A DNA stretch of 64,000 nt from Escarpia spicata (taxonomy: Eukaryota; Annelida; Polychaeta; Sabellida; Siboglinidae). The notes below the pieces were generated by a model. It saw only the letters and a program-made list of their open reading frames with translations, had not been told where the DNA came from and searched no databases. The stretch is from the NCBI GenBank assembly GCA_963995525.1, contig OZ023207.1, positions 27,859,632 to 27,923,631 on the forward strand, read 5' to 3'. The number at the start of each line of letters is the position of its first letter. Positions within the stretch are counted from its first letter, which is position 1. Made by a program: the position numbers and the translations under genes. This document shows positions 12,090 through 24,424 of this stretch, in pieces.

Positions 12090-13745
12090 CACGAATCCTA
12101 ATACGTTTGCAAAACAGAAATGTTATAGCAACATTAGGCCTGTTATATCCAAACATCCCTGTATCTATTACCAGGACCGTAGCAATGTTTTTGGGGCGTG
12201 CGTTTTTAGACCTTTCCCAAAAATCCACCAGGTCTTGGCCGAAACCTTAGCTGTTGTTAAACAACTCATTCAGTACTTGCGTGATGCCGGATATTACATC
12301 GGGAGCTGGGGGCGAGGGTGTGATGTTCATTTGTTAAGCTTCACGATCTAAAATCAAGCGGAACTCTTGTGCCTCAGCGGGGGGCACGTTAGGGTTACAT
12401 GCACAAACATCGCATGCCCACAGCCTGATTACCTACAATTAGCGTGGCACACGTTACTCATACCGCGAGCAGGGCATTTTTCAGAGACATACTGCGAAAA
12501 CGTGATACTTCACTATCCTGTAGATGGAAACGTCATTGTGGATTAAAATGTTTAAATAAAACTACAGTAAATACTTAATTTAATAAAATATTTGTTTGTC
12601 AAATAAATAATTAAATAAAACAAGTACAAAAGTGCAGTTCATAGTTAATATAAACGTTCATTCAACGAATACTGGTAGGGCCTACAGCGTTCGTAGTTTG
12701 TGCTTGTATTGGCGTCCGGCGCGGTCTTTGCTTTAACATTGATGACAAGGAAACTTATGCGCACTAGACCGTGGCAAATGTTATAAATAATATCATTTAT
12801 TTATCGGAGGTCTTCTGTATAACGAAATTCTACATAAGGGTAGTGCACATCGCTGTGACGGTGAACTGTTGTGGTAACTGTCAGTATCACTGCGAGGAGC
12901 GGATTGCTCCACTTGTTATATCGTCTGATAGTTTACCTGTCTTGGTGTGGAGTGACCAGGCGTCAGTGGCTCACTCAAGCGTCGGTCTGACGAGTTCCTC
13001 GTAGGCCGTTTTCTTGACTTGAGGTGGCGCCATATGTAGTGTTCTTTTAACATGTGTCATTCTGGCTTTGTACTGCACTTGATTAATGAATGGCTGAGTC
13101 GACAACGTCCTGTTGGTGGTAACACCCAGTAGTTGTCAGTCCGTGTGAACTTTCTGTTCATTTTCCGTGCAATGTCTTAGATCGCTAGCTTCCTGATGGT
13201 AACTAACTGAGCGACGCACTTTTATACATTAACCGTTTCAGTGCCCAAAAACCGATTCCGCCGATCACCGTTTTGCCAAGAATTGCAAAGCAGCCGATTG
13301 CGATTTGTCAATGCCTCTGACATTGGCTGGTGTCTATGACACCATTACAATTTGGCGAATACGATTAATCATTACAGAAGGGAGGTCTTCGGCAGCTGGA
13401 ATTATAATTGACCTATCCATCACGTGATATGTTGCCTAGTAAAAGGTCCGTCAAACCATCACAAATGGATGCCGAACACGTGGAGCGTTTGTACATTCCG
13501 TCGTATATTTTTGCTGAAATACTGGCCCCGAAAAGATGTTTTTTGAAAACACATAATGCATAATGTTTAAAGTGACAATGTGGGAATGTTTTATTTAGGA
13601 GATGTCTTGCCGTAATGTTAATGAAATTCATGAAATAAATTTTTTACGACGTATAAAACCCGTACTATTTATTTACGTCGGTCAGACGGACGGATGGACG
13701 GACATACTGTATTTATATATATCTATCGATATCTCCAGCGCTGCC
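12090..13745. other. Gene-free interval
   Basis: No recognisable gene, transposon end or structured RNA is seen. A few 70-80-codon open frames have no domain similarity. Confidence 0.4.
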
Positions 13746-13884
13746 TCCCTTCCTCCTCCCCTCCCTCCCTCCCCTCCCTCCCTCCCTCCCTCCCTCCCTC
13801 CCTCCCTCCCTCCCTCCCTCCCTCCCTCCCTCCCTCCCTCCCTCCCTCCCTCCCTCTCCGCCTCCCTCCCTCCCTCCCTCCTGC
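13746..13884. repeat. (CCCT)n pyrimidine tract
   Basis: The tract is about 140 bp of nearly pure CCCT/CCTC repeats, purine on the other strand, and capable of triplex formation. It is followed at 13899-13914 by the perfect 16-bp GC palindrome CGGGCCCGCGGGCCCG. The Pro/Ser-rich frame across the tract is an artefact. Confidence 0.95.
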
Positions 13885-14224
13885 GTTCGATATATCTGCG
13901 GGCCCGCGGGCCCGGGGCTCGTGAATCTTCTGTTGAGCCCGCAGCTGCCCCGAGTCATAGGACCGGTTTTTTTACATATCTGCCGATCTTGTGATCACTC
14001 TGTTTGTGAAATACAGACAGGTACCACGAGAGAAGCACCGCAACGACGTGTTCCAGAAGCATGGGCTGAAGATGTGTGTGGATAAACTCGCGCGGTTGGT
14101 TACCAGAAAGAGGGGTAGAACTTCATGTTGGAGGTGAAGTGTATCAATCATGCAGGTGCCTTTGCTTAAATTGTTGGCATGCACGGGTCTAGTACCCCCT
14201 AGAACTTTGGAATTTGGCCGCGTT

Positions 14225-14350
14225 ATGCCTGAGTTACAGTGGCGCGTCCCTGGACCTCTTTAATGTGTCCCTGTCACTGAAGTTACAGTGGCGCAGCGGA
14301 AACAATTTAAACAGCAACCCCCCTCCCCCCTTCGTCTTCCGAGGTCATCA
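14225..14350. repeat. Dispersed GTTACAGTGGCGCAGCG repeat, copy A
   Basis: Contains two internal copies of a GTTACAGTGGCGC motif followed by AACAATTT and a C-rich run. Related copies occur at 16085-16420 and 31290-31430. It looks like a short dispersed, partly tandem repeat family without coding capacity. Confidence 0.55.
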
Positions 14351-14362
14351 CTGAGGTTACGG

Positions 14363-14713
14363 TGTCGCGCTTACATTTATCCGGGCGTAAAATGTTATCC
14401 GGGTGATGATTATGTGCATATGTAAGGCATAATGTTTGGCACCAGTAGATCAGGTAAGGATAAATAATACCCAGTAGTTAAATATGTTTCGTTTGTTGTC
14501 GTAACACGAGCGTTATAGTTAGAGTACATAATTATAATTTGCTGTTTCAGATTTGTGACCAAGTATAAGAGTAATCACGTGACGTGTGCTTGGAGAGGAA
14601 ACTGTTTTACGACACATAAGTATTTATGTCTGTGGAAAGCAAACATTATACAATTTATGTATATATAAACATATATAAACATACATAACGCCCGGATAAA
14701 TTAAAGCGCGACA
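14363..14713. mobile_element. Putative MITE with about 26-bp terminal inverted repeats
   Basis: The left end reads TGTCGCGCTTACATTTATCC and the reverse complement of the right end reads TGTCGCGCTTTAATTTATCC; both continue into GGGCGT. The interior (about 300 bp) is AT-rich with ATATAAACATA repeats and no open frame. No target duplication is obvious, so the superfamily is left open. Confidence 0.6.
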
Positions 14714-15335
14714 GTCGTAGCTGGTGCTAAATATATGTGTAGACTGGTGCCTTTGCGTACATTGGTGGACTGTTGGATTGATCACCAATGATGTGCATGT
14801 ATATTTATGTAGGTAGAAGTGCGACGAAGGATGTAGACTAGACGGTGCGAATGCACCGAGGAAGGCAGAGGTGTCACGGCAGACAGGAATATATGAAACA
14901 AGTTAAAAAGGAACGACTTAAACAGTCAAGTCTGTCCCAGTATCCGGAATCAGTGCCAGAGTCAATAATATTGTAAGACTATCCCTGATGTATTGTCTAC
15001 ACAAATGTACAGATGTTTGCTGAATCAATTGTATTTCGTCCCACGTACTGTCTTGGCCGGTTTTGATTGAGGTAACTAGACGACGTCGATAAGCAATTCC
15101 AAGAAAATGCGGTTAGGCCGTTAGCCCCCGTCCGCCTTCGTTATTACCTACTTTCCTGTGTTTACTATTTGAATATTTCGTATTAAATGTTAACGTTTGG
15201 TTGCGTTAAACTTATTAAACGCCGTTTGGCGGGCAATATGCATTCAACGTTGTAATTCTAGTATACTTTGTATATATAATATACCCACTATACTAGAATA
15301 AATTATAATCAATAAAGGTTGCCGGGCCTTCAAAT
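14714..15335. other. Gene-free interval
   Basis: Nothing recognised. AT-rich DNA without satellite or transposon ends. Confidence 0.35.
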
Positions 15336-15342
15336 CTTTGTC

Positions 15343-15372
15343 GGGCCTGCGACATTTTCATGTTGCAGGCCC
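15343..15372. repeat. Small hairpin
   Basis: GGGCCTGCGACAT pairs with ATGTTGCAGGCCC across a 4-nt loop, with a single G-T mismatch in a 13-bp stem. A pyrimidine-rich run follows at 15413-15487. It could be part of a small repeat; no function is claimed. Confidence 0.7.
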
Positions 15373-16084
15373 AGTTGGCCCTTGACATTTTGAGCCTGAT
15401 GCCGGGCACTGCCTTCTTCCCTTTCTCTCTCTCTCCCTTCCTCCCCCCTCTTTCTCTCTATCTGCCTTCCCCCTCTCTCTCTCTCTGAAACGTTTAATTG
15501 GCGGATTGATGTTTACCATTTGCCAGTCTTGTAGTAAGTATACCAAATTGTTTGGTGCGCAAACTGGCTGTTTTGGTGTGCACACTATTTTTATTATCGA
15601 TATTTCACCGCAGGTATTATTATTAATCAAGCACCAGATGGCGTCACATGTTCCGTATTCATCAAGGAGTATGTTGAATGCTCGACCAATCGCGTCGTTT
15701 ACGATGAATGTATTATTGCTAGCCAACACCGTAGTCGTTTTTGGAGGGAGTGTATTTTTTGGCCTGGAAATGCACACTGCCAACAAACATCCATCACATT
15801 TGAGCCGGAGTCTGTTCATAGGCTCGGGAACAGGGGGGCGAGGGGGTATAATTTCTCTGGGGCAGACATATGGTTCTGCCCCCCTCCCCATTAAGTGTGA
15901 GCGTGAACTTTATGAGACGATTAATGTGGATTTTTTAGACTGTTGAACGTGCGTGTAATTGGAGGGGAAGACATATGGTTTTGTGTTCCCCTCTGAGTAA
16001 TAAGCGACGCAGACATGTGGTTTACTGCCCCCCTCCCCGTCTTCGGATATTATCATTTCAGCGGAGACAGCAGAGAGAAGGGAG

Positions 16085-16420
16085 AAGGTGGAGAAGGTAA
16101 ATGGACCGCAGCGGCGCAACGTAAAAAATGAAATTTTCAACAGTAACTGTCCCCCTCCCGTGTTCGGATGTCATGAGTTCACAGCCGAGACAGCGGATAA
16201 GCTAAAGTTACAGCGGCGCAGCGTTAAACAATTTCCAACAGCACCCCCCCCCCCCCCCCGTGGTTCCGATGTAACAGTCGAGCCAACCGAGACAGCCACA
16301 AGGTGAAGGAAGATGTGAAGATATGCGGCCGCGCGGCGGCGAAACATTTTCAGTGGTGCTGAAGCTCCGTTAGCCCACCCCCCAATATGCCATGGGTCTG
16401 TTGGAGATGTGCCGCGGTCG
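16085..16420. repeat. Dispersed TTACAGCGGCGCAGCG repeat, copies B and C
   Basis: Three related sub-blocks each carry GGCGCAGCG or GCGGCGAAAC motifs, an AACATTTTCA/AACAATTTC segment and a C-rich run (12 or more C at about 16245-16259). They match 14225-14350 and 31290-31430. Confidence 0.55.
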
Positions 16421-16839
16421 AGGGGCTAGTGATTGAGATTGTCCGCGATCGAGTGGCGGTGTGTGGTGCTGGGTATTTTACGCGGTCGAAGATGGGGTAG
16501 CGTTAAGTATTTGTTCAGGTCCGGTGGGGGAGGTAGTGGTCTGATATTTTCCACGGTCGAAGGTGAGGTAGTGATGGAAATGTATGCGGAAGAAGGGGTA
16601 GTCTTGGACATCGTTTACGTTTTTACGTCACGATTTAAAATTAAGCATAACTATTTCCCTCCAGGCGGAACTACTCCCACAACCGGAACTACTTTGCCTC
16701 AGTGTGGGTTTCATACGCACCCATCGCACCCCAGTCCAAGGGCATGTATAGTAATGACAAAATACGATGTTGTGCTATGACAAGGGGCATACATTGTGCT
16801 ACTATACAGTGCAACATGTTTCAATGACATCATTACATA

Positions 16840-17235
16840 TGCATTAGTTGCTACGTATTAGCTGCTAATGTATCAGTTGCTGCTACCGTTATTGCTGATT
16901 TATCCGTTGCTACTATATTAATTATTACTGTACATGTTGTTAATGCATTAGTTGCTAATCAGACATTTGCTCCTGGTCATGTTACTACTGCAACATTTAC
17001 TACCGAACCATTGCCTAATACGTATCTTGCTATTCTATATGATGGCTCTGCGTAAGTTGTTACTCCGTCAGTTGATATAGTTGCTACAGTAACAGTTGTT
17101 ATCGTATATGTTGCTGCTGTATCAGTTACTACCGCATATGTTGCACTGCATTAGTTGCTATTGTCTCAGTTGTTACTGTATGATTTGCCACTGCACTAGT
17201 TGTTACCGCATTAGGTGCTACTGCATATCTATATG
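16840..17235. repeat. Degenerate 15-bp minisatellite, block 1
   Basis: Diverged copies of a GTTGCTACTGTATCA unit. It belongs to the same satellite as 17500-18322 and 18800-19110. The break at about 17236-17500 holds unrelated AT-rich DNA ending in an (ATT)n run. Confidence 0.8.
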
Positions 17236-17499
17236 CCGCGCCGCGCACTTCGATCAACTGACAGTGGACTATTAACTGTACCGCGGCACAACCTTTAAAA
17301 GAATATAATATAATTTACATCACTGTCATCTTTGATTTAGTTTCTCTAGTTCAGTTTTGTATTTGATATGATTTACTTGTATTATTATTATATTTATTTC
17401 TACTAATTTCTAACTACTATTGTCAACACTACTGAACAGAGTTCTACTTTGGATTTTTTAGTGTGTAAATAAAGTTATTATTATTATTGATTTATTATT

Positions 17500-18322
17500 G
17501 TGGCACCAGCTACTACCGTACCCATTATAATGTGTATGTAGCTATATTATCAGTTGCTACTGGAGATGTGGCTTCTACACTATTTACTTCAACATAAGTT
17601 GCTAGTACATATGGTTCTACTGTACATTTGCTACTGTTTCAGTTGCTACAACATAATTTGCTTCAGCATTAGTTGCTACTGTTTCAGATGTAACTGGATA
17701 TGTTCCTACAAAAACATTTACCACTGCATTAGTACTTTTATCACAAGTTACCACTGCATCAGCTGCTACTGCACCATTTTCTTTTGCGTCAGATGCTACC
17801 TCACTAGTTGCTACTGTATCTGTCGCTACGGCATTAGTTGCTACTGTATTAGTTGCTACTGTATATGTCGCTACGGCATTAGTTGCTACTGTACTAGTTG
17901 CTACTGTATATGTCGCTACGGCATTAGTTGTTACTGCACTAGTTGCTACTGTATCTGTCGCTACGGCATTAATTGCTACTGTATCTGTCGCTACGGCATT
18001 AGTTGCTACTGTATCTGTCGCTACGGCATTAGTTGCTACTGTATCTGTCGCTACGGCATTAGTTGCTACTGTATCTGTCGCTACGGCATTAGATGTTACT
18101 GCACTAGTTGCTACTGTATCTGTCGCTACGCCATTAGTTGCTACTGTATCTGTCGCTACGGCATTAGTTGCTACTGTATCTGTCGCTACGGCATTAGTTG
18201 TTACTGTACTAGTTGCTACTGTATCTGTTGCTAGGGCATTAGTTGTTACTGCACTAGTTGCTACTGTATCTGTTGCTAGGGCATTTGTTGTTACTGCACT
18301 AGTTGCTACTATATATGTCGCT
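17500..18322. repeat. 15-bp minisatellite with 30- and 45-bp higher-order units, block 2
   Basis: The unit GTTGCTACTGTATCT alternates with GTCGCTACGGCATTA, so the dominant period is 30 bp; extra ACTAGTTGCTACTG insertions make 45-bp variants. A single open frame (17554-18234, 226 codons) crosses it, encoding a repetitive Cys/Tyr/Ile peptide. Its openness follows from a period divisible by three, and there is no signal peptide or splice context to support expression. Confidence 0.9.
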
Positions 18323-18323
18323 A

Positions 18324-18500
18324 CGAGTCGTTACATAAACACCACAACGCGCTCGCAAATACTCGTTGTTTGTTTAATATGACGAAGGGTGGAGAAAACG
18401 TGAAGTTCACGTCCTTCGATAGGCCATAGTCGTGATAGTGTAGAATTGTCAAATAACATTAGTATTGCTTAGCTAATGGCATAAGCATATTGTGTCTACT
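18324..18500 (+). repeat. Dispersed repeat paired with 9105-9290
   Basis: Inverted partner of 9105-9290. It interrupts the 15-bp minisatellite, so it probably inserted into the satellite, or the satellite expanded around it. Confidence 0.6.
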
Positions 18501-18799
18501 TCAAGTGCATGACGCAGGGCATATTTTCCCGAAATATTTGCCGCGCATACGTGTTTCGTGAGATTCTAAATTTAAGTTTTAAGTGTTACGCGTACATTAC
18601 TTTTTACTTTCTGAATAACTTATTTATCACATAAAAAGTTGAGAATCTTGACATATATGGGGGATTTTGAAAACAAAGTATAGGTTTGCCGTCCTATTCT
18701 AAGGGTCGTAGACTAATCCCTGAAAGTCTGGCGCTCGAAGTTCAAGCCGTCTAAGAATAAAACGTTAACCTACCCGCATACACAAGCTTGATTATAAGT

Positions 18800-19110
18800 A
18801 TATATTTCTTCTGCATCAGTTGTTACTGTGTCAGTTGCTGCTTTATCAGTTGCTACCGTATTTGTTGCAACTGCATTGGTTGCTACTGTGTCAGTTGTTA
18901 TGGCACATTTTGCTACTGTGCTAATGTACCAGTTGCTAATGATACGTTGCTACTGCTCTGGTTGCTACAGTGTCACTTGCTTCTGTATCAGTTGCTACTG
19001 ATACGCTGCTACTGCTCTGGTTGCTACAGTGTCACTTGCTACTGATACGTTGCTACTGCTCTGGTTGCTACAGTGTCACTTGCTTCTGTATCAATTGGTA
19101 CTGCACACTC
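18800..19110. repeat. 15-bp minisatellite, block 3
   Basis: More diverged units of the same GTTGCTACTG family, with an almost exact local duplication of a TACGTTGCTACTGCTCTGG segment at about 18950-19080. Confidence 0.8.
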
Positions 19111-20375
19111 CTTCTCCCAACCCTCTGCCTCTTTCTCCCCCTCTGCCCTGTGTACTGACCCCTCTACATTCCCCTCTTGTAATTAATGCTGTATCATGAT
19201 AACATTTTACTGATTCTCGAAATGGATACTAAGTTAACGACATTATAAAATTACATGTACCTGACATTTTCGCACTCAGGGAGGTTGATCTGCGGTTGGA
19301 AATGTATCGTCGCTAACCGGCCGTATCTTCACTTCAGCTCTTCATCCTTCTACACTGGCTCGGCTGCTCGAGTATAACATTGAAAGAAGGGGGGGGGGGG
19401 GAACGCCACTTCGCCGTAATTTCAGCTTATTGTAACCTGAACGGGGGGCACCTGTACAATGTTCTAGGGGCAGGGTCACATGGGCCCATTCAAAAAGGCA
19501 AGTGCCCCCAGGCCCCCCTAGACACGCCTATGGTTATCTTTTGTTTTTGTTATCCCTATTTACTTCATCATTATTAATTTGATCAAATATCACAAATTAA
19601 CTTTTTGAAGGCATGGGTCGCCAAGCAAGTAACGTGACCTGGATTTAGGTCGCCACCAAAAAAGGCTATGTACCGCTGATCTAAACGTTAGTCGACTCGG
19701 GGCGTTCTTGCTTGCCTACTGCTCTCCTAAGACTTCCAGTCTCCTCGCCGCCGTTCCAGCACACCACTCAACAAAATAGCATTTGTTAGATATATGTAAG
19801 TGGTGTTGCTGGTACACTTCTTTGCTGATAGCTTAATTAATTAAATATATGGTAAGTAACCAGAATCGGACACCATTTGTCGTGGATAGGCGACTGCGAA
19901 ACAAAATTAATGGCGACATATGTAGTGTTATGTTATCCTCCAGGGGCGCCACGAGTTATTTCGGTAACACTTACTAGTTTGGCTTATAACTCATAAATTA
20001 GTATTAATCACTCATTGCAAAGCCTATGGCTTGAATAGACGTCTGGACATACATCATTATTAGGCTGTATACACGAAAATAGCTTCCGACATCACTTTTA
20101 AGGGCCGAAACTATTGCTCACTATACGAAATGTAGATTAAGGGTTGTAAAGTGTATATCCCTGAAGTACGTTCGCTCTTTACGGATATTTCTGAGAACCC
20201 TATCCCCTTGTCAAGCTTCGAAACACCAGCATATCCAAACTGTTAAAATTACGTTCCTTTAACAAATTACATACAAAGCATAATAATTAGTATAGTTGTT
20301 GCATGTTTATATTGACGTGTTGTCTACACGAAAAATATATGATTGTGTAAAAGTAACAAAACGATATTGCATTGG
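19111..20375. other. Gene-free interval
   Basis: A G12 run lies at about 19389-19401. A segment near 19440-19540 (GGGGGGCAC...CCTAGACACGCC) looks like a dispersed repeat. No gene is supported. Confidence 0.4.
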
Positions 20376-20379
20376 TGGT

Positions 20380-21420
20380 TTTTTAAATACTATTGGAACG
20401 TTTCAAAAACTTTTTGATGCCAAGTTTTTGCCTGGATCCATTCTTTTTTGTTCTTCTTTTTTTTGTATCGTGAGACTTTCTCTCCGCTTCTCTGAAAGCT
20501 TGAAAGAAGGCGTCGATATGTCCTGTTGCTCTCCCAGAACTTGGAAGCGGTTCTCGAGTTATTGTTTGAAGACTTGCTTTACCCCAACATCTTTCAGTCT
20601 GGCAGAGTCACTCTTCCCCTTTCCTGTCCTCTTCTTGCCTTGCGCAATTTCGGGGTGATGTTTCCTACAAGCAGGCTGTGGTCACTAGCTACGTCAGGTC
20701 ATCTACAGGCCTTGACATCTTGTAGAAAACTTTTCCCATTGATGAGGATATGGTCGATCTGACTTTTGGTTACTCCACCTGGCGATGTCCACGTTGTCTT
20801 TGGATTATCCTTGTGTTGAAACAATGTCCCTCCAACAATCATGCCATTTTCGTCACAAAAGTCTCATGGTCGCTCTCCGTTGTCATTGCTATGTCCAAAA
20901 CCATGTCTTCCTATAACACGTTCTCTGCCTGTGTTATTGCTTCCGACTCGGGCATTAACATCTCCAATGATCAGCAGCATGTCATGCGCTCTTACTTCTT
21001 CTGCTAATGCCTGCAGTTGTTCATTGAAACTGTCTTTGTTATCTTCTTCTGCATCCTCAGTTGGTGCGTGCTTACGATCACTGTTAGCTTGGTGTATTTT
21101 CAGTTGAGTCTGGCCTTGAGAAGTCTTGGTCCAGGTGGTTTCCATTCAGTCAATGCTTTTTCCAAGTTGTTGCTGATTTAAGGGCAACTCCCTGTGTGTG
21201 CTGGTCATCTGGTCGTCCAGAAAAGAGTACGGTGTGGCCTGACGCTAATTTCCTCTTTCCTGCTCCCGTCCTTCGCTGATTCCAAGGATATCTAATTTGT
21301 AGTTGTCAAACCCCTTCACCACCTGAGCGAGCTTGCTGGTCTCGTACGGTGTACGCACATTCTAACATGCTACTCTGGTCCTCCTCCTCGGCTTCAGGGA
21401 ATCCACCATCGGTCCGCCAG
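20380..21420 (-). pseudogene. RTE-like LINE endonuclease remnant
   Basis: Read on the minus strand, the interval carries the APE endonuclease of an RTE-type LINE (the family often annotated as craniofacial development protein 2-like). Motifs in order are NVRTPYETSKLAQVV (about 21350), LDILGISE, IIGDVNARVG (about 20950), TWTSP (about 20790), QIDHILING and SDHSLLVG (about 20680). The catalytic Asp and His of the last block are present. Several stops and frame changes interrupt it; the longest open piece is 20864-21145. The RT region is absent, so it was truncated or deleted. It lies upstream of the PARP exons, in opposite orientation. Confidence 0.8.
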
Positions 21421-21677
21421 CTCCCAGCTGGGTTTGGCTGTCACCTGTCATCTGTCCGGTGTCCTGTCATGTTTCATCCCTGTCACCACAAATGGTTTGT
21501 GCTCTGGTATTAGTTTCCGTGACAATGCGTTTTTACGAGGTAGGGTTGTTAGCCCCACGCTCAACCATCCTTCTTTACCCGGGCTTGGGGCCGGCAAGTG
21601 TTTCCGATAGAAACCCCAGGCGAAGTTTTTGCTTAGCCTTGACAGTGTTTATTTGTCTTCACTAGATTCGCCTCTGA

Positions 21678-21785
21678 CATAACATTTCATGTAAAATATC
21701 ACACTAACATTGCTTTCCTGTTCAAGCAAATTTACACTGCAGTTTTGTCAAATAATAAAACGTTTTTACCTAATTGAAGCATGGC
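21678..21785. repeat. Dispersed repeat, copy at 21.7 kb
   Basis: Matches 23003-23105: both contain TGACATAACATTTCATGTAA, then a CCTGTTCAAGCAAAT segment and a TTTTGTAAA/TTTTGTCAAA segment. It is non-coding. Confidence 0.65.
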
Positions 21786-21933
21786 TGAATGCTTCCCAGA
21801 GAAGTCGACATGGTGTTGAAATGAACATGTCTGCCAGGGAATGAAGTGTAAAGTGCTTTGAGCAGTCCTAAGCATTCAATACAGCTATATGCAAGAAGAT
21901 ACCTTTTTCATACCGTCATGTAAAATTTGATAG

Positions 21934-22033
21934 GAAACTGCACTGGCATGGGTCTCGACTTACAAACTGGATCGGCATTCTCAGTCAGGGTTTACGTATC
22001 GCCCCTCCCGAGGCAGCCTCCACAGGATACATG
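21934..22033 (+). pseudogene. PARP catalytic domain, HGS exon
   Basis: This exon encodes the start of the NAD+-binding ADP-ribosyltransferase fold of a PARP. The translation has WHGSRLTNWIGILSQGL and APPEAASTGYM, closely matching the PARP1/2/3 group, and the His of the H-Y-E triad is present. An AG acceptor precedes 21934 and a GT donor follows 22033. As read it ends at a codon boundary, whereas the next exon needs one extra base, so either the splice site is not the one I chose or the frame is broken. Upstream regulatory and WGR exons were not found in the window. Confidence 0.8.
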
Positions 22034-22411
22034 GTACACCGCAGTTATATTTTGACATATCTTGTATACTTTGATGAATCATTCTTGAGGTTATCCAAAT
22101 GTACAGGAGTATGAACGTTTTGTAATAAAATTCAATAATACATAATACTTTCTTGAGAGTAACTATTGCTGTGATAACAGATGGGTCATTAGTCTGCGGT
22201 ATTTTAACAAATGTTTCTTATATCAGCTTTGTTAAAACAATTTAATATCTTTATCTTATCTTATATTAGTTATGTTAAAACAATTTAATATCTTTATCTT
22301 AAGTTACATCCCGCTTGATAACATGCCGCAATTTTGGATGTTTTTATTTTCTTGCCGTTGATAGTTTGAAGTGTTTGCCATGCTGATTTATTGTATTGTG
22401 TTTTTTTAAAG

Positions 22412-22518
22412 GTGGTTACTTTGGGAAGGGTATGTACTTTGTGGACATGTCCAGTAAGGGTGTCAACTATCGTTTCCCGTCACGTATGAAACAGACTGGG
22501 TTCATTCTCTTGTGTGAG
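22412..22518 (+). pseudogene. PARP catalytic domain, GKGMYF exon
   Basis: 107 bp between a TTTTTTTAAAG acceptor and a GTGAGT donor. After two leading bases it encodes GYFGKGMYFVDMSS through QTGFILLCE, the PARP block that carries the Tyr of the H-Y-E triad and the second NAD+-contacting loop. It ends in phase 0. Two alternative continuations exist downstream: 23562-23624 (short terminal exon) and the decayed exon 24705-24831. Confidence 0.85.
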
Positions 22519-23002
22519 GTGAGTGCTGTTAAGTTTGACCCGCCTCAGCGAAACGGGTAATACGTCTCACGGGTGTTTCTTGGACATGAACCAAACACAG
22601 CTGTCTGGGTCATGTTCCATCAAGGTCATGTTCTATCAAGATCATGTGTTTTTGCTAGAAATGCATATCTTATAATTGCATCTTTCAACGTCCAGTTTAT
22701 TTTCGTCGACGGACAATCTGAAACTAGTCAAATACCTGCATTTACAAACGCACAGCTTAGAAAACAATAGACAATATGAGATCAAATGACATTGTTTCTC
22801 AGAACATTGCTTTTTAAAAGTTTGATCACATTTTTGCCATAAATAAAAATCTACTGGAGATATTTCAACAAACAATGTTTTGTTTTAAAGCACATTTTCT
22901 GTGTAATCCAAAAAGGTACAACACTCAATTTCACAATTTTCCTTGTAACTATTGCCCAAGAAAAAAATACGACAGATAATGTAATAATGGAACTGATTGA
23001 TC

Positions 23003-23105
23003 ACTGACATAACATTTCATGTAAAATGTTACACTATTCCTGTTCAAGCAAATGTTCGTTGCAATTTTGTAAACTAACGGAACATTCTACCTCATTGGAG
23101 CAACA
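23003..23105. repeat. Dispersed repeat, copy at 23.0 kb
   Basis: Diverged direct copy of 21678-21785, inside the intron between PARP exons. Confidence 0.6.
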
Positions 23106-23561
23106 TACAATAAATCAATAACAACTGAAGATACTCCAACAACTGAGATACCAAGCGCTTGGGTGTTTTCTCCCCAGAGCTCCCGTTGGAGATAAAGCCT
23201 CTAGCGGTGGACCCATCTTGCGGATAGTTAAGATACTAATACTGGCTGATTCCTTGATATCTGAGCTATGAATTGTGGGTATTTTCGACATGTGTTACCA
23301 TTGAAAAAAATTGAGTTTTTCGCTATACAAGTTCGCCACCTGTGGGCCTTCAAAACTGGCGGCGCCTTGGACATCGTAGTTGTTTACTAATGATGAAGTT
23401 TGAGCTAGTATTTCCTTGGATGGGATAATTCTGACATTGAACTAAAGGTAAGATGACATTATGTTTAAAATGCAACTGAATGTGCATTATTAACTGAATT
23501 ATTAGGTAAGTATTCTAACACTCTGTCAATTGCTCTAATGATTGACATTTGGTTGTTTCAG

Positions 23562-23762
23562 GTGTCTAGTAATCACAAGGTCAACATTGAAGTCAACGTG
23601 ACACAGAAGCCATATGTAGGATGACAGCAACCAAGATAGAAGTCTTACTAAACTGTGTTTGCTGTCTACATTTATACAAAGTGAACTGATTTATATTGTC
23701 TCATGTCTACGCAAGGCATAACAAGTGTAAATGCACAGTAAAATGCATTTGATGTCAATAAA
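23562..23762 (+). other. Possible alternative PARP terminal exon with poly(A) signal
   Basis: A good acceptor (TTGTTTCAG) precedes 23562. In the phase set by the exon ending at 22518 it encodes 20 residues (VSSNHKVNIEV...) and then TGA at 23622-23624. An AATAAA lies at 23757-23762, so the stretch has the form of a 3'-terminal exon. A product ending here would lack the final beta-strands and the catalytic Glu. There is no homology for these 20 residues that I can name; it could be chance. Confidence 0.4.
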
Positions 23763-24424
23763 ATGTATGACATTCCACTCTATAGTTGTCCAGAATATTA
23801 CGTTTTTATGTTTGTCACCTATCAATAACAACACATCAAAACACAACTGGCAATTATAGAAAATTAATAATTTTGAAGATACAGCTTAAAACCTGCAGGC
23901 ACCGAGACATGTTAAGATATGTGGCAGCAGCCTGGGGAACAGGGACACAAGCCAATTTAACTGGCATGGGTCTAATGGGTTAAAGCTCATTAACTATGCA
24001 ATTCAAAAAGGTACAAAACTAAATTTTTCAATTTTGTGACTTAATACCCACTTTGCTGTGGCATGTCACTAGCAAAAACATTTAACAAGATACTTCAGTA
24101 GTTAGTAATGTATCATTTGCATAGTATCATGATTGTTAGCAAATTATCCAGACTCTGTTTAGATATTTATGTAAGACTCAAATTACAATCGATACAATGT
24201 TTCAACATATTTAGAACATTTAACAATATACTTCAATAGTTAGTTGTGTATCATTTACATAGTATCATGATTGTTAGTGTCTTCCTAAACATGTCATTAT
24301 CGTGTAATAGTTCTTTGATTACATATGAGAAAATGATGCATCAGTGATGTTAAATTTTTTATGTTGGACCATATTGTGTTAACAACGTATTTTAATTCTA
24401 TGCAATTACTAGTCAACGATCAAC

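Noticed and set aside
11832..12351. Long overlapping Cys/Val and His/Thr frames on both strands
   Set aside because: They only translate the GT/CA microsatellite; all frames are open because of the short period.
13602..13994. Pro/Ser-rich 130-codon frame
   Set aside because: Translation of the (CCCT)n tract; no domain and no splice context.
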